Source of the DNA: Scleroderma bovista
Taxonomy: Eukaryota; Basidiomycota; Agaricomycetes; Boletales; Sclerodermataceae
Direction of reading: 5' to 3'
DNA length: 64,000 nucleotides
Assembly: GCA_037178675.1 (NCBI GenBank)
Contig: JAYMGJ010000157.1
Coordinates: 186,001-250,000, forward strand
Both the position numbers and the translations under genes were made by a program. The notes under the pieces are model-generated. The model saw only the letters and a list, made by a program, of their open reading frames with translations, did not search any database and had not been told where the DNA came from. Positions 12,101 through 24,487 of this stretch are shown here, piece by piece. Position 1 is the stretch's first letter; each line of letters begins with the position of its first letter.

Positions 12101-13359
12101 GTACCTCTCGAGCAGAAACAGCCTTCAATGCCAACATGATCCGGAAGAGAAGTACCAAGCTCTGGGGTGGCCGTCTTGAAGAAGTCACAAGTTCTCAAAA
12201 GAAGCCTACTTACACGAAATCTCTACCTGAGAGCCCCTCTGGTGGTCCGAGACGTATGCTACTCGTCAAGTTCATTCGGGGTCAAACTAATTATGTTTCC
12301 AGCTATTTTCAAATGGGTACGTGGAGAACTTATCGGCAAGGGGACCTATGGACGTGTGTATCTCGCCCTCAATGCCACCACAGGCGAGATGATCGCTGTG
12401 AAGCAAGTCGAGATCCCAACGACCGCCAGCGATAGGAATGATAGCCGTCAGACCCATATTGTCCAAGCATTGAAGATGGAAAGCGAAACGCTGAAAGATC
12501 TGGATCATCCCCACATTGTTGCCTATCTTGGATTTGAAGAGACCCCGAATTTTCTAAGCATGTAAAGGCTTCCAGATTTGCTTCGGTACGTCAATACTAA
12601 CGTGTTTTTTTTTTCAGCTTCTTGGAATATGTACCTGGTGGTTCCGTCGGAAGTTGCTTACGAGATCATGGAAAGTTTGATGAAAACGTTACGAAGTCAT
12701 TCACCGCACAAATCCTTGAAGGTCTATCCTATTTACATTCGAAGAACATCATACACAGGGTAAGTCATTATCACAAGATCCATTGTGTCTCATGTGTATG
12801 TTGTAATAGGACCTAAAAGCGGACAACATACTTGTCGAGAAAACGGGCATTTGCAAGATTTCGGATTTCGGAATATCCAAGCGTACTGATGACGATCAAG
12901 GTGCATATACGGCGATGCAAGGCACTGTCTTTTGGATGGCGCCAGAGATGATTGGGACCCAGAAGGGGAAAGGCTACAATTCCAAAGTTGATATATGGAG
13001 CGTTGGGTGTGTCGTGCTCGAAATGTGGGCTGGCCGACGGCCATGGCCAGACGATGATTTCTTTACGGTCATGTACAAAGTAAGTCGAGGTGTTTCTCCG
13101 AAGATCGTTTGATGACTCTGGCGCAGGTCTCGCACCGTGGGGAATCTCCGCCTATACCACCGGACGTCATCCTTGGTGACCTCGCCACGGATTTTAAGGA
13201 CAGGTGCTTCGCGGTGTAAGTGTTGGTCTGTTTGTTTTCCTTGTATGACTACTCATACTTTCTGACAGAGACCCTGAATTGCGCCCCACTGCTCCTGAAT
13301 TGATTAAACATCCATACTTGATTCTCCCGAAGGGCTGGACATTCAATGACTTTAAATAG
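9111..13359 (+). CDS. BCK1: BCK1-type MAPKK kinase, cell-wall integrity pathway
   Basis: Ser/Thr kinase of about 1290 residues acting between protein kinase C and the MAPKK/MAPK Slt2 module. A long, disordered, Pro/Ser-rich N-terminus (exons from 9111) contains one folded segment around 9660-9960 ([15 protein letters not shown], then [20 protein letters not shown]), a Ras-association-like region conserved in fungal Bck1. The C-terminal kinase domain starts at about 12305: [14 protein letters not shown] (P-loop), AVKQVEIP (catalytic Lys), HRDLKADN split by an intron at 12760-12809, DFGISKR and WMAPEM. Other introns lie at 9555-9610, 9755-9807, about 12242-12301, 12562-12617, 13080-13126 and 13216-13268. 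The protein ends GWTFNDFK. The exact donor of the intron before the kinase domain is unresolved. Confidence 0.9.
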
Positions 13360-13679
13360 GGTATTTAGATGGATATATTTCTAGTCACTACTACTTTCAC
13401 AACTATCTTTTTTTTGTTTTCCTACTGTTGCTTCATTTGTCACCATATAACTTTCTGTATTCGCGCCAGCATGTATTGATAGCAGCGCCTTAATAACGGG
13501 CGTTGGTACGCGAACCCCAGTCTACTTCCGGTATACATATGTTAAGTCATTTGAATGATGTCATTCCGTTCGGTCAAAAGGAACCCCACTTGGTATATGC
13601 CATCCAGAAATACATATCCAGTTTGTCTTCATTCAATCCGAAATAGAACGGACCAGTCTGCAGGGTTGAATTAAGGACC
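13360..13679. other. Convergent 3' flanks of BCK1 and CZIB
   Basis: AT-rich 3' UTR sequence between two genes that end toward each other. No coding or RNA gene recognised. Confidence 0.45.
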
Positions 13680-14408
13680 CTAAGCCCTGCTCCAGCGGCT
13701 CTCTTCGAAAGTGATCATAACATCAAGGGATACCTGAAGAAAAGTTGATGCCATCATGACCAGACAGTGCACGTACTCACCTTCTCGTCGTAATCCACCC
13801 AATCCATCTCACTTGGTGGGAGATCAACATTGAACAACGTGCCAGAGTCGGCGCCTTCACATGTCCACGCCCCCCTCTGCAACTTGACGTTAGTGTACTC
13901 GATGACAATTAACAAGCACCCAAATTCACGGGATCGAAGCCGCTGAACTCGAGGCCTCTGCATTCTATTACGAGGAGTTCTGCGAAATCGCCAGAGTCAC
14001 TATATGAACAGACCGGAACGGCGGTGTCGAATTTGGCGGAGTTTTCCCGCTTGCAGTTACCACAGCGCCATACTAGATGAGCAGTGCCGTGTTTACTCCC
14101 GCTAATTTCGCGTTCCTCCTGGACGGAAAGTAAGAGGTTGCCAGACGGTCAACATTTGGTAGGCTTAACTTGGCGGTTGAGGGTAACATACTTCGGGTGC
14201 GTCTCGCGACAACTAGTGCAAGTCACCTGCTGGAGAGATAAATGGATTCATCGATAAGAACACAGGGATACCTCGAAGAAGTATTCGAAATCAGGGACTG
14301 GCTGCAGTTTGGTGACATTCTGCATGTGTGCCTTGATCTCTAGCTTCAAGCGCTGGTGGGAGGATAGAGTATCTGCTAATCGACGACCACGCAGATACTT
14401 ACAACCAT
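13680..14408 (-). CDS. CXXC-motif zinc-binding protein (DUF866/UPF0587)
   Basis: Small cytosolic zinc protein of the DUF866/UPF0587 (CZIB, human C1orf123) family. It binds zinc through two CxxC pairs, both visible: CTSC in the third exon and CGNC in the fourth (VWRCGNCKRENSAKFD). Six exons: 14403-14408 (only Met-Val), 14272-14352, about 14170-14226, 13930-14118, 13781-13876 and 13680-13733. They sum to 483 nt, about 160 residues, the usual family size. Start Met-Val followed by RLKLEIKAHMQNVTKL fits the family N-terminus. The last exon reads VSLDVMITFEESRW. The gene is divergent from mS35, with 92 bp between the start codons. Confidence 0.88.
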
Positions 14409-14500
14409 GTTCGATGTACAACGATTCGTCTGTGTTATTTACTTCTAATGTTATAATCGATGCTCATCTCATTTACACTTGTTTGGTTTCCGTGCCTTGT

Positions 14501-15382
14501 ATGGACCTACTACCTCGTATGTGGCCAACTTTGCGTTCTCAAGGCATCAAGGCCAGGTTTTTCCATGCATCTGTCCCTCGAGAAGGGCGGCAAATAAAAC
14601 GAAAGATTCCATTGCCCAGAGAAGTGGTGGGATGGGATCTGGAAAATGATTTTCCAGAATTCGAGAACGATGATATACCCGCCACTGGACACATGTACCT
14701 CCACCAACAACGCCGTGTTGGTTATTACCTGCGTCTCATCGAAAATGAAACTCGTCAATTAGTCGGTACGTTTTGTGAATGAATTATTGAATATGCGCTG
14801 ACTGGTGACCCAGCTTTTCGTAAACCCTTTGTGGCGCCCTCTGCTTCGACGCCTCTTGTCATTCGGTCTATAGACTATGCAGGGGAGAAGCACCCCGTTA
14901 CTGTGAAACGCAGCGTTGTTGTACCAGTTGCCCAACTACCACTGAAAGACGACGTTGCCATACACAAGGCCAAGCTACTCGCGGGAGTTCGGTGGTCGGA
15001 AGAACCGCCTAAGGACTCGGGTGTACTGGGTAGCAGTGAGGAGGGGGAGCATGGATATATAAAGATTTCATGTGAAGACTTCCCTCGGCCGTTAATGAAC
15101 TTGAAATGGATCAGCGACACAATCGACAGACTCGTTGCCGAGGCAAATGTGAGTCACTAATGGTGCTGAATTGGTTTCATTCCATTTGACAGCACGCAGG
15201 ACGCGAGCGACAAAAGGTATCAAGATCTTCCACTGGATACAAGGCATATCCAAGCCAGGGTCAAGAAAGCTGGGAAAGGCGAACATGCTCGGGGACGAAA
15301 ACATCGTCCGGGTATACAGGATTTCCCGAAGGAATGGCTCCCGCAGCTTGCAGCACCTAATTCACAAAGCCTCTCTACATAG
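14501..15382 (+). CDS. RSM24: Mitochondrial small ribosomal subunit protein mS35 (Rsm24)
   Basis: Mitoribosomal protein of the mS35/Rsm24 family. The ATG at 14501 opens a short basic leader (KARFFHASVPREGRQIKRK), consistent with a mitochondrial presequence. The conserved domain then runs FPEFENDDIPATGHMYLHQQ, RRVGYYLRLIENETRQL, RSIDYAGEKHPVTVKRSVVV, KLLAGVRWSEEPP and YIKISCEDFPRPLMNLKWIS. Introns lie at 14766-14813 and 15149-15199; the second uses the more downstream of two nearby AG acceptors, which gives RYQDLPLDTRHI and the closing DFPKEWLPQLAAP. The exons sum to 783 nt, 260 residues. No other reading of the last exon gives family-like sequence. Confidence 0.88.
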
Positions 15383-16025
15383 ATCTTATCATTTTGCCAT
15401 AATGTGACGTCACGGCATCATCTTCTGTGGTCAGATAGCTTCAGCCATACCAGTTCTTCTCCAATGCAGCCGTTGGTGTACCAGCGCAGAGGAAACAGTT
15501 GACGTATGGGGCATTCTGGTTGTTTTTCAACAGAAGCTCCAAGCGTTGATGCTAACAACATGATGCAAGAATATGACCTTTGTACTGTGGCGAGTAGCGG
15601 AAAGGGTTTCCTTGTTGGACGTCTTTCGGATAAAAACAGTGGGCCATTGTTGAATCCACAATGCATTATTGCAGACAGCAGATAGTTGGCCAGACAGTCT
15701 GAATATGAACCAGTGAATCAACTGATAGTCTTGCAGGACAATCGTGTACGTGTGGTACATTTCAATAACGTTCCACCAGCATCGATACCAGTCAGTCCTT
15801 GTGTGGAAGAGCCACTTACGGGAGTGAGTGGAAGAATGGCAAAAAAAGAACACGGCGGCCTTTATTCACGACACACTCTTATCCAATGTCTGCCTCAAAG
15901 CGTACGCGTTCTGAAGTCGTTATAAAGGATGCAAAACGCTGGGAGGGACATTAACAACCCACCCACAAAAGTTGGTAGCTGGTCCCAACTTACTTCTTCC
16001 TGTCGTTTCTGCCTTGTTCTCGTCA
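15383..16025. other. Intergenic, no assignable gene
   Basis: Open stretches exist on both strands. On + there are frames of about 80 codons near 15690-15925 and a TATAAA-like site near 15920-15927. None shows a recognised domain or clean splice logic. It may contain an unresolved multi-exon gene or only 3'/5' flanks. Confidence 0.35.
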
Positions 16026-16426
16026 TGATTGCTCGTGACTCCGCAGATGCCCGTGTTGCACTCACGGCAAACTACTTTTCACGATACCCGTACCTGCAGG
16101 CAGGTGCAGAGGCGAAAGAGTCCTATACCCCACTCCAACATAAGGAAAACACATTGTCCCAAGAAGGGGAAAACCGGCTTGCAGTACGGGGCAGAACAAT
16201 CTACAATGCACACCATGCACCAGCCCCTGAGGAAGAGTGTCTGACGGCACTGGAGAAGCTGAAAAGGATTGATGAAGACGAAAGAAGGAGGAAGGAAGAA
16301 CCTGGGGCCATGACGAATTTGCCCTGCTGGCGTCGCCATTCGACAGAAATGCAAATTTCGGATGTGGACGATGGGACGGTGCGGGAGATGTTTGACCTGT
16401 ACATCAGGACGGAGGAATTTGCATAA
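16026..16426 (+). CDS. Hypothetical protein (uncertain)
   Basis: An open frame of 133 codons starts at 16026 (MIARDSADARVALTANYF) and ends in TAA within an A/T-rich tail typical of a 3' UTR. The C-terminal third is strongly charged (LEKLKRIDEDERRRKEEP) and finishes DGTVREMFDLYIRTEEFA, which looks like folded protein rather than random translation. I recognise no family. A TATAAA-like sequence lies about 100 bp upstream. It could instead be the last exon of a gene beginning in 15.4-15.9 kb, or a chance frame. Confidence 0.35.
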
Positions 16427-16553
16427 TTAAATAAATAAATAATAATGTAGCTCGGGTATTTGTTTCCGCCACCAGAGCCAAACAAGAACAAGTTGTTTCC
16501 CCCAAAACGAATTCCCGTCTCGTCTTTCCTCTTCACCTTGGTAGAAACCGACC

Positions 16554-18221
16554 ATGACTAACTCCTACTCCAACGGCTATGCCAATGGCACCAGCCCTTC
16601 CGGCGCTCAGTCCAACAACGTTAGCATGCCTGTCATCCGTAAAAAGCTGGCAGGCTACGTCGGTTTCGCAAACCTCCCAAACCAGGTTCATAGGAAAAGC
16701 GTACGCAAGGGATTTCAATTTACCGCCATGGTCGTTGGTGCGCCATTTCTCATCTCTACCTTACCCATTTAGTCTGAACCTACCCATAGGCGAGTCGGGT
16801 TTGGGCAAGTCCACCCTCATCAATACCCTCTTCAATACTCCGCTTTACCCGGCCAAGGAGCCCTTACCCCCATCTGCGGAACGCCCGAAGACGGTGGCCA
16901 TTGAGAGCATCGGAGCGGGTGAGTCTTTCTGTCTGCGAAAAATTCGCATTAACCCCCTCATTTACCTCTTTAAAGACATCGAGGAAAACGGCGTTCGTCT
17001 ACATTTGACGGTTGTTGATACCCCTGGCTTTGGTGACTTTACCAACAATGACGAGAGGTATACGTTTTGTCTGGAAAAAAAGCTGTCCCTCACCAGACAT
17101 GATTCAGTTGGCGACCCATTGTGGAGAACATCGAGTCGCGTTTTGACTCTTACCTGGAGCAAGAGAACCGTGTCAACAGACAAAAGATTGTGGACAACCG
17201 TGTCCATGCATGCCTGTACTTCATCCAACCCACGGGACACACGTACGTGTTTCATGTCCTTACTCGTCGCCCCAACACCTTATTTCGGTTTATAGACTCA
17301 AGCAAATCGACATTGAATTCATGCGCCGCCTCCACACGCGTGTTAACCTCATCCCTATCATCGCCAAGGCTGACACACTGACTGATGATGAAGTACGAGA
17401 CTTCAAGGCCAGGGTAAGGCACTTTCCACTTATGCAGTTTGGTTGACAGCTAACTGATTCTGGTCACAGATTCTCGTTGACATCGCTCATCACAAGATCC
17501 ACATTTTCCAAGCTCCTACTTACGAAAACGAGGACGAGGAGACTCTCGCCGAGGCAGCCCTGATTGCAAGCAAGATTCCCTTTGCCGTCGTCGGCTCAGA
17601 TCGCCTTGTCGAAACTGAAGATGGCCGTGAAGTTCGCGGTCGTGCTTACCCATGGGGTGTTATTGAAGTGGATAACGAAGACCACTGTGATTTCGTCAAG
17701 CTTCGCCAAATGCTCGTCCGCACGTACATGGAAGATTTGAGGGAGTACACGAACGATGTTCTGTACGAAAACTGGCGAACCGAAAAGCTTCTCAGTATGG
17801 GTGTTGCTCAAGACTCGAGCGTCTTCCGCGAGATCAAGTGAGTATTTCTATCTTTGCTTGGCTTCATTGGTTATATGTTCTTTTGTTGTAGCCCTTCTGC
17901 AAAGGTGCAGGAGGAGCGCCTCATGCACGAGGCCAAGTTGGCCAAGATGGAGGGCGAGATGAAGATGGTTTTCCAACAGAAAGTGCAGGAAAAGGAATCC
18001 AAACTGAAGCAATCAGAAGAGGAGCTATACGCTCGGCACAAGGAAATGAAGGAAGCTCTCGAAAAACAGCGCTCCGATCTGGAGGAGAAAAAGCGCAGAA
18101 TCGAAAGCGGTCGACCGCTTACACCCGAAAAGAATGCGGTAGGTCCATTTGAGTATACATGGCTACGTGTCGTGACTGATGATTTGATGTGCAGACCAAG
18201 AATCGCCGCTTCCTTCGGTAG
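16554..18221 (+). CDS. CDC3: Septin, CDC3 type
   Basis: Filament-forming GTPase of the septin family, acting at septation and polarised growth sites. Eight exons sum to 1290 nt, 429 residues. The N-terminal [20 protein letters not shown] is the polybasic, membrane-binding lead of the Cdc3/AspB class. G1 is [16 protein letters not shown]3 is DTPGFGDF and G4 is AKAD. The septin-unique element and [15 protein letters not shown] follow. From about residue 340 there is a long heptad-rich coiled coil ([20 protein letters not shown]). The last exon codes TKNRRFLR. Introns: 16738-16789, 16919-16975, 17058-17107, 17243-17295, 17414-17469, 17838-17891, 18139-18194. The class assignment rests on the N-terminus and coiled coil. 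Confidence 0.92.
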
Positions 18222-18544
18222 AGTGCTGGCTGTGCGCTATAGGCCGAGGTTATACGTTATTATTTCCGCTGTGGTCGCCATGGACTTGCTCATCTTCGTT
18301 CGGATCGACCCGTCCTAGTCTGCTGCTTTAGTACCCTTACCCTCATAAATTGTCTTCATGCTCTCCGCTCGTTATACTCCCGTCTGGATTATTTTCTTCA
18401 CGCTCTTTTGAATCGATATCCGGCTTGGCTACTGTCTCTTCCATTTAGTATGACTTTTTTTATGTCGAGAACCTGTTTGGTGCCTTCAGCCATTGACGCG
18501 AATATACATGTTATACCCACAGACTCGTCAACAGCGGTAAACAG
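18222..18544. other. Intergenic: septin 3' UTR / MTR10 promoter
   Basis: No coding segment recognised. It probably holds the septin 3' UTR and the upstream region of the importin gene. Confidence 0.45.
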
Positions 18545-21500
18545 ATGAGCGAGCCGCGACAAAGGGCTTCTCTTCATGACAATCAGTCCATGGATAAGAT
18601 ACAGGGTGTCCTCTCTGCTCTCGATGTGTTCGCCTCCACACCAGACAAGGTGTCCTTGGGAAATGCAAACTCTTGGCTGCAGGACTTTCAGCATTCTGTA
18701 AATCCACTTTTCGCCCTTGGCCCACTCTTGCAGCAAAAGCTCACCTGACTTCGTCCTCCGCTCCCCGTCCCAGCCCGAAGCATGGTCGACTTGCAACGTC
18801 CTCCTGCTCTCCCTTGATGCCCCGCCAGCAGCCAAGTTGTTCGCTGCACAGACGTTCAGGACCAAAGTGCGTCGGCAGTTCTGGTCCACCTCCATAGTAC
18901 TCCTCATTCTATCTAGGTAACCTATGATCTTTATCAAGTCGATGCGGCCAATCTACTTCCACTGCGTGACACTCTGCTCTCAGCGTTACAAAGGTATCAT
19001 ACTGGTCCGAGGACCATAATCACACAGCTTTGTCTCGCGATCTCGGGTCTGGCTTTACAGCTCCCTTCATGGGACAAAGCGGTTCAAAGCATGATCGAGA
19101 CATTTGGCCCAAACCCCGCCACTGTGCCCGTCCTTCTACAGTTTCTCAAAGTCTTGCCAGAAGAGTTGACCGGCAATTCGAGAATCCCTGTCACCGTGGG
19201 GCCATCTATATTGTGGTCCTTTCTTTTATCTGACATCCTGAACCCAGGATGACGAGTACCGCGAGAGATCCACCAAACTCCTCACAGATAATGCAAAGCA
19301 AGTCGTTGACCTCCTATCCATGTACGATCAGGCGCCCGGTATGAGTGGCAACTTTGTCTATTAGTTCGATACTGATGGGCCCAACAAGGTGTGACACCCG
19401 CGGTGCGAAACCAAATACTAGAGTGCTTGCGCACCTGGATTATCGCAGGAGAAATCCATCTTGAGTCATTTTGCGAATCTCCACTCTTTGCTCGTACCTT
19501 TGAATCTTTGGCTTCCGACGAGCTATTTGACTCTGTCGTGGACGTCATCTGCGAGTTGATTCATGAAACACAGGAGATTGACGACAACATGTCCGTCATC
19601 GAGCGTATCGTTCCACGAGTCATTGCCCTGACGCCCAAGCTTGAAGAACACAAAGACGAACCCGATTCAATTAGGGGTTTCGCGCGGATCTTCGCAGAGG
19701 CGGGAGAAACCTATCGCCTCCTCATCGTCCGTCATATAGAGACGTTTTTTCCAATCGTTGAAGCTATTGGAAAGTGTTCCGCGTATCCAGACCTCGATAT
19801 TGTGCCAATTACCTTCCCCTTCTGGATGCGTCTGGCTCAGACGATCGGGAAGAAGCATTCGGTTGAACCATTATTGACCGAGGCATACAAGGCACTCACG
19901 AGTGTCATTATTCGCCATCTCCATTTTCCACCCGACGTGACAGCCATGACTAGCCAAGAGGTGGACAGCTTCCGCTCCTTCAGACACGTCATGGGTGACA
20001 CGTTGAAAGACTGTTGTCTTGTCCTGGGTGCAGATGCATGTCTTCTAAACGCTTACAATCTTGTTACTGCTGCACTCTTAAAAGGTTCACCGGTTGCCGC
20101 ATGGCAGGAAATCGAAGCGCCTTTGTTCGCTATGCGTTCAATGGGGGCTGAGGTGGATCCATCGGACGACAACGCAGTCCCAAAGATAATGGACCTTATC
20201 CCATCACTTCCAAGCCACCCTAAAATTCGGTATGCTGCCCTGCTCATCGTATCTCGTTATACCGAGTGGATCAACCACCACCCGAACTATATTTCTTTCC
20301 AATTACAATACATCTCTCAAGGATTCGAGGATCCCGACACGGAAGTGAACGCGGCTGCAGGTCAAGCCCTGAAGCACCTCTGTCAGGACGGCAAGCAGGT
20401 AAGGTCCTGTTTCTTGTCGATGACATTCTTACTCAACCCGAGCATATAGCACCTCACGGACTTTCTCCCAACTCTGCACACATTCCTGAAAACCACTGGA
20501 TCCAAGTTGGTCCAAGAAGACCAACTCCAAGTATATGAGGCGATTGCCTATGTAATCTCTGCTATGCCGATGGAGAAGGCGGCTGAGTCTCTCAAAACCT
20601 TTTCCCTGGACATTTTGTCGCAGATCCATGCAGTTACCAGCAAGACTACCTTGGCGACAGTAAAAGAACTCAAAGAAATTGGTTGTAAGTAAATGGAAAA
20701 TACTGCCACTTTCACCTTAACTTAGTGGTTTCGGACAGGCGGTCTGGAAAATTTGGAAGTTATGCTACACGTCGTCGGTCCATTTGGCGATCATTTACCT
20801 GCAGGATGTGAAAACAGTTGCAGAGATGCTTGGGCGGTCTTTGATGCCTTCACCACCAAGTATGCATACGACTTTGACACGACAGAGCGTATAACTCGTG
20901 TGCTCCGACCTGGACTGGCGCTCTTCGGCCAGTCTGCGCTTCCCATTGCATCATCTATTGTGTTGCGGATGATTACCTCCTTTGAGGCCACTGGATTCCC
21001 CGCCTTCCTTTGGATTGCGGGGAAAGTTGTTACCAGGTTTGGTAGGGAGTCTGATCCAGAACTTAAAACTTCCTTCCAAGCATTGTATGAACGCTCTACG
21101 AGCAAAGTCGTCAGTTTGCTCCAAGCAACGGCTCCCAGAGATATACCAGATGGTAGGTACTTCTCAATCCTGCATACTATCTAGCTCACTATTGGACGCA
21201 GTGCTGGAGGATTATGTGCGACTACTCTTACAACTCGAAAATATAGTTCCAGACACCTTTTACCAGTCATCTGCCTTTGCACTCGCTTTCAGGGCATCAA
21301 TGGCAGCTCTTACTTTGATTCAATCTGACCTCGTCTTTGCAGCACTGGATCTTTTCCGGAACATCGTCAATAATGACTGTTTTTCTACACCTGCTCCGGA
21401 TCCTAAGGACACCCTTCTCGCGGCTGCCATCAAAACAGTGATAGAGAAGGAGGGCTTCGAATTCGTCGGCTGTTTGCTCAATGGCTTGGTCGGTGACTTC

Positions 21501-21823
21501 CCAGACGACTCCACGTCTTCCGTCGTTTCCATTTTCCGCTCGTTGGCTACGTTGTTCCCATCCGAGCTTCTAGCATGGCTGCCACCTGTCTTGCAGCATC
21601 TCCCCGTGACAAGCGCGCCAAATGAATCTAAGCAGCAACTTCTGATGGATGTTTCCACGTACGTTTACACTTTACCAAGTGACCACCCAGACTACAACCT
21701 TTGCTGAGCAGTGCCATCAATGGAAGGCAGTTTGATAAAGTGAAATATGCGATTCTTGGTTTCAACCGAGCATGCAGGAAAGCTCGGGACCGTCGACGTG
21801 TAGCTTCGCTAAATAATGATTAG
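18545..21823 (+). CDS. MTR10: Transportin-3/MTR10-type nuclear import receptor
   Basis: Importin-beta family carrier of the Mtr10/TNPO3 class, importing SR-type mRNA-binding proteins. The start may be 18545 or the in-frame Met at 18590 (MDKIQGVLSALDVF). The N-terminal importin repeat reads WLQDFQHS, intron, PEAWSTCNVLLLSLDAPPAA, then AAQTFRTKVRR. HEAT-like repeats fill the rest: GNSRIPVT, SDELFDSVVDVICELIHETQ, FWMRLAQTIGKKHSVEPLL, KIRYAALLIVSRYTEWINHH, then SFQALYERSTSKVVSLLQAT and the final FDKVKYAILGFNRACRKARD. About eight introns are needed. The stop is TAG at 21821-21823. LSC1 starts about 150 bp downstream on the same strand. Confidence 0.9.
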
Positions 21824-21975
21824 GACTCTCGAGGACTTCTTTGGCATCAGTAATAGTTGAAGTGAGTATTACGACTGTATGTACCCACGTTATGTACCGG
21901 ATTCGGCACGATCGGATTGTATACGGAAACTTTCGCGTCGAGGCTTTGCATCCAACCAATTCTGAATCTGCATTG

Positions 21976-23394
21976 ATGCTTCGCTACTTGTGCCAGTCCA
22001 CCATCTCCAGCGGTGTGTACAGAGGTGTGCTTATGGAAATGTACCAATCATTGTTCTTTCAGCCAGTCGTCGGTCGTTCTCCAACTCAGCCGCTCGCTGC
22101 AGCTATGACCAGACCATCCAAAACCTGCGCATCCACAAAGACACCAAGGTGCTTTGCCAAGGTTTCACGGGGAAGACTGTGAGTAATCTTTCCAGCTTGT
22201 ATGATGGAGCTGCACTTACCCAGTCACTTAGGGCACATTCCACTGCAAGGAGGCCCTCGCATACGGCACAAAAATGGTAGGAGGCGTTTCTCCCAACAAA
22301 GCAGGACAGACACATCTCGGTCTCCCGGTCTTTGGCTCCGTTCGCGAAGTATGCCTACTATTACTTGACATCTACGTGTCCAGACCAACCCACGTTGTTT
22401 CAGGCTGTCAGGGAAACCCAACCAGATGCTACAGTCCTCTATGTCCCGCCACCGACCGCTGCAGATGCTATCATTGAGGCCATCGAGAATGAGATGGGCT
22501 TGATTGTTTGCATTACAGAGGGTATTCCCCAAGCAGACGAGATCAGAGTAAGGCGCGTTTGCTACACCTGGCCGTATGTACTGGACCATCGTTACACAGG
22601 TGATGAACGCCCTCAAAAGCCAATCAAAGTCTCGTCTTATTGGCCCCAATTGCCCTGGTATCATAAACCCATTAGGCTGCAAGATAGGTATCCAGCCCGG
22701 TCACATACACAAACCTGGAAAAATCGGTAAGGCTTACCGGTGTTGTTTTGTGGAACTAGCTAAATTCTTCCTTTCTCAGGTATTGTATCCCGCTCCGGAA
22801 CGTTGACATATGAAGCTGTTGCTCAGACCACTGATGCTGGGCTCGGACAGTCGCTATGCGTCGGCATTGGCGGTGACCCATTCCCCGGCACACAACATAT
22901 TGATGTCCTCAAAGTTTTCCTGGAAGATGATGCCACGGAAGGTGGTTTCATCCCTATTTTGGCAGTCTTTCCGCTTACTTTCTGAAAGGTATTGTTCTCA
23001 TTGGTGAGATTGGTGGTTCCATGGAAGAGGAAGCCGCCGAATACTTGGAGAAGTTCAACAAGACCCGTAAGAACCCAAAACCAGTTGTAGCATTCATTGC
23101 TGGTCGTACTGCGCCTCCCGGGCGTCGTATGGGTCATGCTGGTGCCATCATCTCCGGCGGGAAGGGTGAGTGACACTGCAGCCCTTCACTAGCAATTTTG
23201 CAAGAATCCCTTTCCAGGTGCTGCCTCGGATAAGGTCGCTGCCCTTGAGAAGGCTGGTGCTATTGTCACCGACAGCCCAGCCAAGATTGGTGCAGAGATG
23301 TTCAAGGTTTGTCCTTAGTGTGCTGGATGTATGCAGAAATGCTTACAACCACCATCTGAATCGATAGGCCATGAGGGCTGCTGGTTTTGCATAG
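21976..23394 (+). CDS. LSC1: Succinyl-CoA ligase alpha subunit, mitochondrial
   Basis: TCA-cycle enzyme subunit converting succinyl-CoA to succinate with NTP formation. Exon 1 (ATG 21976) plus exon 2 give [20 protein letters not shown], a typical mitochondrial presequence. The intron (22013-22062) is needed to put it in frame. The CoA-binding fold follows: [30 protein letters not shown] and [15 protein letters not shown]. Then come [13 protein letters not shown] and [20 protein letters not shown]. The ligase half contains [10 protein letters not shown] and the phosphohistidine motif [12 protein letters not shown] near 23150. The tail is [11 protein letters not shown], intron, AMRAAGFA. About seven introns. 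All diagnostic residues are present. Confidence 0.93.
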
Positions 23395-23523
23395 ATAGGA
23401 TTCCCTCCACTCACATACCAAGGTGATGACCTACACGCACTGATAGAAAGATTTCTATGTATCGCGAAATAATAATAAACTTTCACTTACATAAGGCGAA
23501 GTAGCTTTCTCTTAATTGCAAGC

Positions 23524-24417
23524 ATGGAACAAAGGGTGTCGCCAGCATTATCGGAGGCTGCAACGTATCTTTCGCGTGCGCCATCACTCTCGAGACTATC
23601 GAACAGCACAAAACTCGAGGTTGATCAAGATTTCTCAACAGTGATCAGGCCCTAACTATTTGAACGTCCCCACAGCTATATGGACTGTACAAGTTCCTTA
23701 CAGTCGCTTCTTTACCACAGACGTCGCGGCCGTCGCTGTTTGACATGACAGGACGCGCGAAGTGGGATGCCTGGAGTAATACGCAGAAAGCATACCATGA
23801 TCGCAAGGCAGATGCTGAGAATAGGTACCTGGACATCGCCCGTGAGCTTGGGTGGGTTCCTGGCGCCACCGCCTTTCAAACGGTTGAGGATGCACAATCG
23901 GAGACCTCTGCTGATGAGATATGGGACGACGAGCTGGCCATGAAAGTCTCTAGTTCTTCTTGTGGAGGTGGAAGTATGGGTGCATTCGTCAGTGCTGTGA
24001 TCCGTCCGACCGCTCAAGGCGGAGAAGAAACGCTGCATAAGCTAGCCATCGACGGGGACGCACTCGAGGTCTCTCGATTCCTCAAAGCAAACCCTCTGAT
24101 GGACATCAATGAACGGGACGAGTTCGTGGGTGACTTTCTCGTGCAATTCTTTGAGAAGCGAGGTTCAGAAAAGCTCCTTCTGCAGGGATACACTGCTCTA
24201 CATCTGGCTTGTGATAGAGGGAATTTGGCTGCGGTCAAAGTTCTGCTCGAGCACGGTGGAGATCCACTGCTCAAGGTACGAATATATCCGTGTCGTACAC
24301 CAACGTTTTCTCACTTGGCCACAGGATCCAGATGGCTTGACAGTGGCAGAGTTAACTGAGATTGCGGGTCATGACAAACTTTCTGCTTTTCTACGGGAGG
24401 CTAGTATCATAGTGTAG
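23524..24417 (+). CDS. Acyl-CoA-binding domain plus ankyrin-repeat protein
   Basis: Two-domain protein like animal ACBD6. The ATG at 23524 begins a short ACBP first helix. After an intron comes LYGLYKFLTVASLP with TGRAKWDAW and a later AYHDRKADAENRYL helix: the Tyr/Lys/Trp positions that bind acyl-CoA. An acidic linker leads to ankyrin repeats (EETLHKLAIDGDALEVSRFL, then GYTALHLACDRGNLAAVKVL). An intron with GTGGGT donor (24125-24193) lies between DINERDEF and GYTALHLAC. Read without it, the frame stays open but the repeat is interrupted. The protein ends FLREASIIV. Expected role: acyl-CoA pool handling; the partner of the ankyrin part is unknown. Confidence 0.87.
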
Positions 24418-24487
24418 GTGAGTAGATGTAGTGCGTGTAAGGACTAAATGCATCGAGGTGCTCGATGACTGCACCAACGAACGTCCC

